A stretch of DNA of 64,000 nt from Ruthenibacterium lactatiformans (GTDB taxonomy: Bacteria > Bacillota > Clostridia > Oscillospirales > Ruminococcaceae), in NCBI RefSeq assembly GCF_000949455.1, contig NZ_JXXK01000002.1:62001-126000 (forward strand). The letters are read 5' to 3'. Below are positions 60,158 through 64,000 of the stretch, piece by piece. The stretch's first letter is position 1. Each line of letters opens with the position of its first letter. Position numbers and translations under genes: made by a program. The notes under the pieces were generated by a model. It had not been told where the DNA came from. It saw only the letters and a program-made list of their open reading frames with translations, and searched no databases.

Positions 60158-60736
60158 ATGGAATTTTTCGATCTGGTAAAACGCCGGCGTTCCATCCGAA
60201 AATATCAGGACCGGCAAATCGAACGCGGCGATTTGGAAAAAATCATTCAGGCGGGGCTTTGCGCGCCCAATGCCGGCGGCGGACAGCGCGCGATCATCGT
60301 CGCAGTGCGAAACCGCGCGCTTTGCGAAAAAATCGGGAGGCTGAATATCGCTAAATTCAACCGAAACAGCCTGGCCGGCTCTTACGTATCATCAGAACAG
60401 CCCAGCATCATCGACGACCCCTCGATCCGAAGCGGATTTTACGGCGCCCCCACGGTCTGCGCGGTTTTCGGGCCGAAGAATTTTCTGTACAGCGTTGCGG
60501 ACGCCTTCTGCTGTGCCGAAAACATGGCTCTGGCCGCCACGGAACTGGGGCTTGCCTCCTGTCTGATCGCACGCGGCGAAGAAACCTTCGACAACGAACC
60601 GGGGGCCGCGCTTTTGAAGGAATGGCGGATCCCGGACGGATATGTTGCACGCTGCTTCGTGCTTTTGGGGTACCATGCGGGAGCTTATCCGCAGGACAAG
60701 CCCCGAAGGGCCGACCGCAGCCTGGTCGTAGAATGA
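60158..60736 (+). CDS. Nitroreductase-family flavoprotein
   Basis: A 192-residue FMN-binding protein: RRRSIRKYQDRQIERGDLEK is the classic nitroreductase opening and GLCAPNAGGGQ the flavin-contact loop; GLASCLIARGEE and LLGYHAG complete the fold. It starts 2 bases after the maturase stop. It may reduce a cofactor or the modified peptide, or recycle electrons; nitroreductase-fold enzymes also act as dehydrogenases in RiPP pathways. Confidence 0.9.
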   Translation: MEFFDLVKRRRSIRKYQDRQIERGDLEKIIQAGLCAPNAGGGQRAIIVAVRNRALCEKIGRLNIAKFNRNSLAGSYVSSEQPSIIDDPSIRSGFYGAPTVCAVFGPKNFLYSVADAFCCAENMALAATELGLASCLIARGEETFDNEPGAALLKEWRIPDGYVARCFVLLGYHAGAYPQDKPRRADRSLVVE

Positions 60737-60745
60737 GGTGGGCTT

Positions 60746-61360
60746 ATGGATGCACAGACCTGTTTGAAAAAGCTGCAGTGTGTCGGGGTGCTGAATTTTT
60801 CCACCGTCGGCCTGGACGGAACACCGCAGGCGCGCTGTATCAGCGCCATCCATTATACTTCGGACGCGCTTTATTTTTTCACTGCGCGCGGAAAAGAATT
60901 TTGCCGTGAACTTCTTCACGACGGACAAGTACAGATACTGGCGTATACCCGGTATAAAGAGATGATCCGTGTATCCGCAAAGGCCGTTCCTGTACCAGAA
61001 GCGGAACAAAAACGCTGTATCGACCTTATTTTTCAGGAACAGCCTTATCTTTCCAATGTGTATCCGGGCGCCACGCGGGAAATCGGAATCGTCTTTGTTG
61101 TCCGGGATATGCGGATCGAGTATTTCCATTTGGGTGTGAAGCCCATTTTCCGGGAGACGTATACGCTTGGAAAGGGAAAACACACGCCAAAAGGTTACGA
61201 GATTACCGGGGAGTGCATCGGCTGCGGGAAATGCGTTCAGATCTGTCCGCAGCAATGCGTTGCACCGGGAACACCCTATCACATCGCACAGGAGCACTGC
61301 CTGCATTGCGGAAATTGCTTCGAGCAGTGTCCCGTACAGGCCGTCACGAAAAAAACTTGA
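60746..61360 (+). CDS. FMN-binding split barrel fused to a 2[4Fe-4S] ferredoxin
   Basis: A 204-residue two-domain redox protein. Residues 1-140 are a pyridoxamine-phosphate-oxidase-like flavin barrel (VGVLNFSTVGLDGTPQARCI); the C-terminal 50 residues hold two cluster motifs, CIGCGKCVQICPQQC and CLHCGNCFEQCP. This layout suits electron transfer between flavin and Fe-S partners, for example to the radical SAM enzyme. GAGGTGGG precedes the ATG, 9 bases after the nitroreductase gene. Confidence 0.9.
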   Translation: MDAQTCLKKLQCVGVLNFSTVGLDGTPQARCISAIHYTSDALYFFTARGKEFCRELLHDGQVQILAYTRYKEMIRVSAKAVPVPEAEQKRCIDLIFQEQPYLSNVYPGATREIGIVFVVRDMRIEYFHLGVKPIFRETYTLGKGKHTPKGYEITGECIGCGKCVQICPQQCVAPGTPYHIAQEHCLHCGNCFEQCPVQAVTKKT

Positions 61361-61368
61361 GGTGCAGT

Positions 61369-62304
61369 ATGAATGGCAAAGAAAAACAGCGGCTCCGGCG
61401 CGGAGGGAAGGCAGAGACAATGCTTAGGGCACGTACCCGGACAGAAAAAGACGTTTTTTCGAAAACGGAACGGCTGAAGCAGGCGCTTGAAACGGCCGAC
61501 GCCGTTCTCATCGGTGCGGGTGCGGGGCTTTCCGCCTCTGCGGGATTTACATATTCCGGGGAACGCTTTCACCGGTATTTCAGTGATTTTGAAGCAAAGT
61601 ACGGTTTTCATGATATGTATTCCGGCGGCTTTTATGCTTATCCCACTCCGGAAGAGCACTGGGCGTACTGGAGCCGGTATATCCAGGTCAACCGTTATGA
61701 AGATGCCCCAAGGCCCGTTTACGATTCGCTGTACCGGCTCATATCCGAAAAAGATTATTTTGTACTCACGACCAATGTGGACCACTGTTTTCAGAAAGCG
61801 GGTTTTGATAAAAAACGGCTGTTTTACACACAGGGCGATTACGGTTTGCTCCAGTGCTGCGAGCCGTGTCACCGGCAGACCTATGATAACCGGGCCCTTA
61901 TCCTGCGCATGGTGGAAGAACAAAAAAACATGCGCATCCCCACCGCGCTGATCCCGCGGTGCCCGAAATGCGGAAAGCCCATGGCGGTGAACCTGCGTTC
62001 GGACGACCGTTTTGCCGAAGACGAAGGCTGGCGGAAAGCCGCTGGCCGGTATGCGGATTTTCTGCACCGCCACGATGGCATGCACATTCTCCTTTGGGAG
62101 ATCGGCGTCGGATACAACACCCCGGGCATCATCAAATATCCTTTTTGGCAGATGACCGCGCAAAATCCAAACGCAGTATATGCCTGTTTGAACAGCGGGC
62201 AGGCTGTTTGCCCCGGGGCGATCCAACGGCAGTCCATCTGCATCGACGGCGACGCGGGCATGCTGCTGCAGGCGCTTCTCGCGCCGGAGGAGTCCTATGA
62301 ATGA
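61369..62304 (+). CDS. Macrodomain-linked sirtuin (SirTM-type), predicted ADP-ribosyltransferase
   Basis: A 311-residue SIR2-fold protein. NAD motifs: GAGAGLSASAGF from about residue 49, and TTNVDH at 134-139. The usual catalytic HG is replaced by TQGDYG (Gln155), as in class M sirtuins that ADP-ribosylate proteins instead of deacylating them. A zinc site is suggested by C163/C164, C167, C198 and C201. A second start at 61420 is possible. The gene overlaps the macrodomain gene by 8 bases. In Staphylococcus and Streptococcus SirTM targets a lipoylated GcvH-like protein, which is not encoded here. Confidence 0.9.
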   Translation: MNGKEKQRLRRGGKAETMLRARTRTEKDVFSKTERLKQALETADAVLIGAGAGLSASAGFTYSGERFHRYFSDFEAKYGFHDMYSGGFYAYPTPEEHWAYWSRYIQVNRYEDAPRPVYDSLYRLISEKDYFVLTTNVDHCFQKAGFDKKRLFYTQGDYGLLQCCEPCHRQTYDNRALILRMVEEQKNMRIPTALIPRCPKCGKPMAVNLRSDDRFAEDEGWRKAAGRYADFLHRHDGMHILLWEIGVGYNTPGIIKYPFWQMTAQNPNAVYACLNSGQAVCPGAIQRQSICIDGDAGMLLQALLAPEESYE

Positions 62305-63088
62305 GCTGGAAAGCCTATTGCAATTGAATAAAATGCTTCTGGCCGAATCGCCCCAGTACCTGGCGCAGGCAGCCGCTTTCCCGCCGGATGCGGAAGCGCA
62401 GTGGCGGCTGTTCCGCTCGCTCGTCAATGTACGGGCACCGAGGCCGGCCGGCGGGGATTTCTTAGCGCTGCAGGACAGCTTGCTGCAAAAAATAACCGCC
62501 TGCAAGGGAGTCACCGCCTTTCATTCGCTGACGCCGATGCAGAAAGGCCTGTACCTGTGGCGGGGCGATATCACCACCCTGCAGACTGATGGGATCGTGA
62601 ACGCCGCAAACAGCGGGCTGACAGGCTGTTATCACCCCTGCCACCAATGCATTGACAATGCGATCCATACGTTTTCCGGTGTTCAGCTTCGGCTCGCCTG
62701 CGCTTCCATAATAAAAGCGCAGGGCCGCCCGGAGCCTGCCGGACAGGCGAAAATAACAAGGGCTTACAACCTGCCTTGCCGTTATGTCCTGCATACGGTC
62801 GGGCCGGCTGTGGCGGGAGCCCCCTCGCAGAAGGACCGCGATTTACTGGCGTCCTGTTACCGTTCCTGTCTTGCGCTGGCGGAAAAGCACGGGCTGCGCT
62901 CCATCGCATTTTGCTGCATCTCTACCGGAGAATTTCATTTTCCCCGCCGGGAAGCAGCGGAAATCGCAGTCAAAACCGTAAAAGAATATTTAAATGCCTC
63001 TCCCGGGCTCCTGGTCGTTTTTAATGTTTTTACGGAGGAAGACCACAAGATCTACCATGATCTGCTCCGGCCGCTCAAGCACAGGTGA
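62297..63088 (+). CDS. Zinc-binding macrodomain protein-ADP-ribose hydrolase
   Basis: A 263-residue protein with a helical N-terminal extension and a macrodomain: GDITTLQTDGIVNAANSGL (ADP-ribose loop, N102 and N105) and GCYHPCHQCID (residues 110-120), the Cys/His zinc insertion typical of macrodomains encoded beside SirTM. ISTGEFHFPRREAAEIA closes the phosphate site. Such enzymes remove ADP-ribose put on by SirTM, making a reversible pair. It is the last gene before the operon's terminator. Confidence 0.93.
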   Translation: MNELESLLQLNKMLLAESPQYLAQAAAFPPDAEAQWRLFRSLVNVRAPRPAGGDFLALQDSLLQKITACKGVTAFHSLTPMQKGLYLWRGDITTLQTDGIVNAANSGLTGCYHPCHQCIDNAIHTFSGVQLRLACASIIKAQGRPEPAGQAKITRAYNLPCRYVLHTVGPAVAGAPSQKDRDLLASCYRSCLALAEKHGLRSIAFCCISTGEFHFPRREAAEIAVKTVKEYLNASPGLLVVFNVFTEEDHKIYHDLLRPLKHR

Positions 63089-63100
63089 ATCCTCTTCCGC

Positions 63101-63141
63101 AAAAAGCAGAGGCCGCTTTTTCAAGCGGCCTCTGCTTTTTG
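63101..63141. terminator. Bidirectional terminator ending the ACGX/SirTM operon
   Basis: AAAAAGCAGAGGCCGCTT and AAGCGGCCTCTGCTTTTT pair perfectly with a short loop, between the macrodomain gene (+) and nfo (-). Confidence 0.95.
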
Positions 63142-63150
63142 CCATAACGT

Positions 63151-63987
63151 CTATCCCTCGTACGCTTCGCGCAGCATGGCGATTTCCCGCGCCCAACCGG
63201 CGTCGTCGTTTGGCGTCTCTAAAATAAAAGGCAGTTCACGCAGCGCGGGATGGTTGATGATGCGCCGGAAAGCCTCGAAGCCGATGTGTCCCTCGCCGAT
63301 CTTTGCATGTCTGTCCTTATGCGCGCCCAGCGGATTCATACTGTCGTTGATGTGCACCGCACGCAGGCGGGAAAGCCCCACCGTTTTGTCAAACTGTGTC
63401 AGAACGCCGTCCAGATCGTTGACAATGTCGTAGCCGCCGTCCCACACATGGCAGGTGTCCAGACACACGCCCATTTTTTCGTCAAGCGCAACGCCGTCCA
63501 GAATTGAACGCAGCTCCTCAAAGGTGCGCCCTACCTCGCTGCCCTTGCCCGCCATGGTCTCCAGCAGCACCATGGTGCGCTGCTCGGGCAGCAGCACGCT
63601 GTTGAGCTGTGCCGTAATGAGCGCCACGCCCGTCTGCACGCCCTGCTGTACATGGCTGCCCGGATGAAAATTGTAGTAGTTGCCGGGCGTATGCTCCAAG
63701 CGCGCAAGATCGTCCCGCATCATGTTCTGCGCAAATTCCCGCAGGCCCGGGTCCGCCGCACAGGCGTTCATCGTATAAGGCGCATGGGCCACGATGGGGC
63801 CTTCCACGCCGTTTTCCGCCGCTTTGTCCAAAAATTCCGCCACATCGGCCTCATCCAGCGCTTTTACGCTTCCGCCCCGTGGGTTGCGCGTGAAAAATGC
63901 AAATGTGTTCGCTCCCAATTTGCGCGCCTGCCGTCCCATGGCGGCATAGCCCTTGGAGGAAGAAATATGGCTCCCGATCTTCAGCAT
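63151..63987 (-). CDS. nfo: Endonuclease IV (AP endonuclease)
   Basis: A 278-residue trinuclear-zinc TIM-barrel enzyme that cuts abasic sites in base excision repair. Metal-ligand blocks are intact: HAPYTMN, NFHPGSHV, LLETMAGKG, CLDTCHVWDGGYD, HINDSMNPLGAHKDRH and FILETPN. AAAGGA precedes the ATG at 63987, close to the window edge. Confidence 0.96.
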   Translation of the reverse strand: MLKIGSHISSSKGYAAMGRQARKLGANTFAFFTRNPRGGSVKALDEADVAEFLDKAAENGVEGPIVAHAPYTMNACAADPGLREFAQNMMRDDLARLEHTPGNYYNFHPGSHVQQGVQTGVALITAQLNSVLLPEQRTMVLLETMAGKGSEVGRTFEELRSILDGVALDEKMGVCLDTCHVWDGGYDIVNDLDGVLTQFDKTVGLSRLRAVHINDSMNPLGAHKDRHAKIGEGHIGFEAFRRIINHPALRELPFILETPNDDAGWAREIAMLREAYEG

Positions 63988-64000
63988 TCCATCGTCCTTT

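Overview
The window looks like chromosomal DNA of a GC-rich (by eye about 60% G+C), endospore-forming Clostridia species, most likely of the Oscillospiraceae/Ruminococcaceae type. The grounds are sporulation-associated genes (yqfC, yqfD, ylbJ, a bofA-family gene), a Firmicutes-style yqfC-yqfD-phoH-ybeY-dgkA-era-yqzL-recO-mutS2 cluster, a BceRSAB-type peptide-sensing module, a Clostridia-type second type IIA topoisomerase pair and strong purine-rich ribosome binding sites. This placement is inference; no 16S gene or tRNA is present. No CRISPR array, prophage or complete IS element was seen.

Layout. 0-5 kb: a P-type cation ATPase, an XRE-TPR regulator, then a small AT-rich island carrying a MITE-like element and a DUF3885-like gene. 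5-13.6 kb (minus strand): mutS2, recO, yqzL, era, dgkA, ybeY, phoH, yqfD and yqfC, with a structured direct-repeat block between phoH and yqfD. 13.6-17 kb: ylbJ, a small four-cysteine protein, a YoaK/DUF1275 membrane protein and a three-gene XRE/membrane-protein operon. 17-25.5 kb: a heterodimeric ABC exporter facing a two-component system plus BceAB-like transporter. 25.5-33.3 kb: rlmH, a WalJ/YycJ-type metallo-hydrolase, murA, an M23 peptidase, a RluA-type pseudouridine synthase, gdhA and the RNase P RNA. 33.3-43.8 kb: an amidase, a mosaic lipoprotein downstream of an OmpR/HisKA pair, a DMT transporter, a C39-like protease, a GNAT, a BofA-family protein, RNase R and SecG. 44-54 kb: an M3-family lipoprotein peptidase, the topoisomerase pair, a zinc-ribbon membrane protein, a LOR/SDH-type (archaeal-type ornithine cyclodeaminase-like) protein and a divergent aldehyde dehydrogenase. 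54-58 kb: pyrB with a PyrI-like zinc tail, an HD-domain protein, a CcdA-TlpA fusion and an Rrf2 regulator.

The most interesting region is 58.3-63.1 kb. An HxlR regulator faces an apparent operon encoding a cysteine-repeat 'ACGX' peptide, a radical SAM/SPASM maturase, a nitroreductase-fold protein, an FMN split-barrel/ferredoxin fusion, a macrodomain-linked sirtuin (SirTM type) and a zinc-binding macrodomain hydrolase. It ends at a strong terminator, followed by the convergent gene nfo. A RiPP-like precursor and maturase joined to a reversible ADP-ribosylation pair and dedicated redox proteins is the best candidate here for an under-described system.
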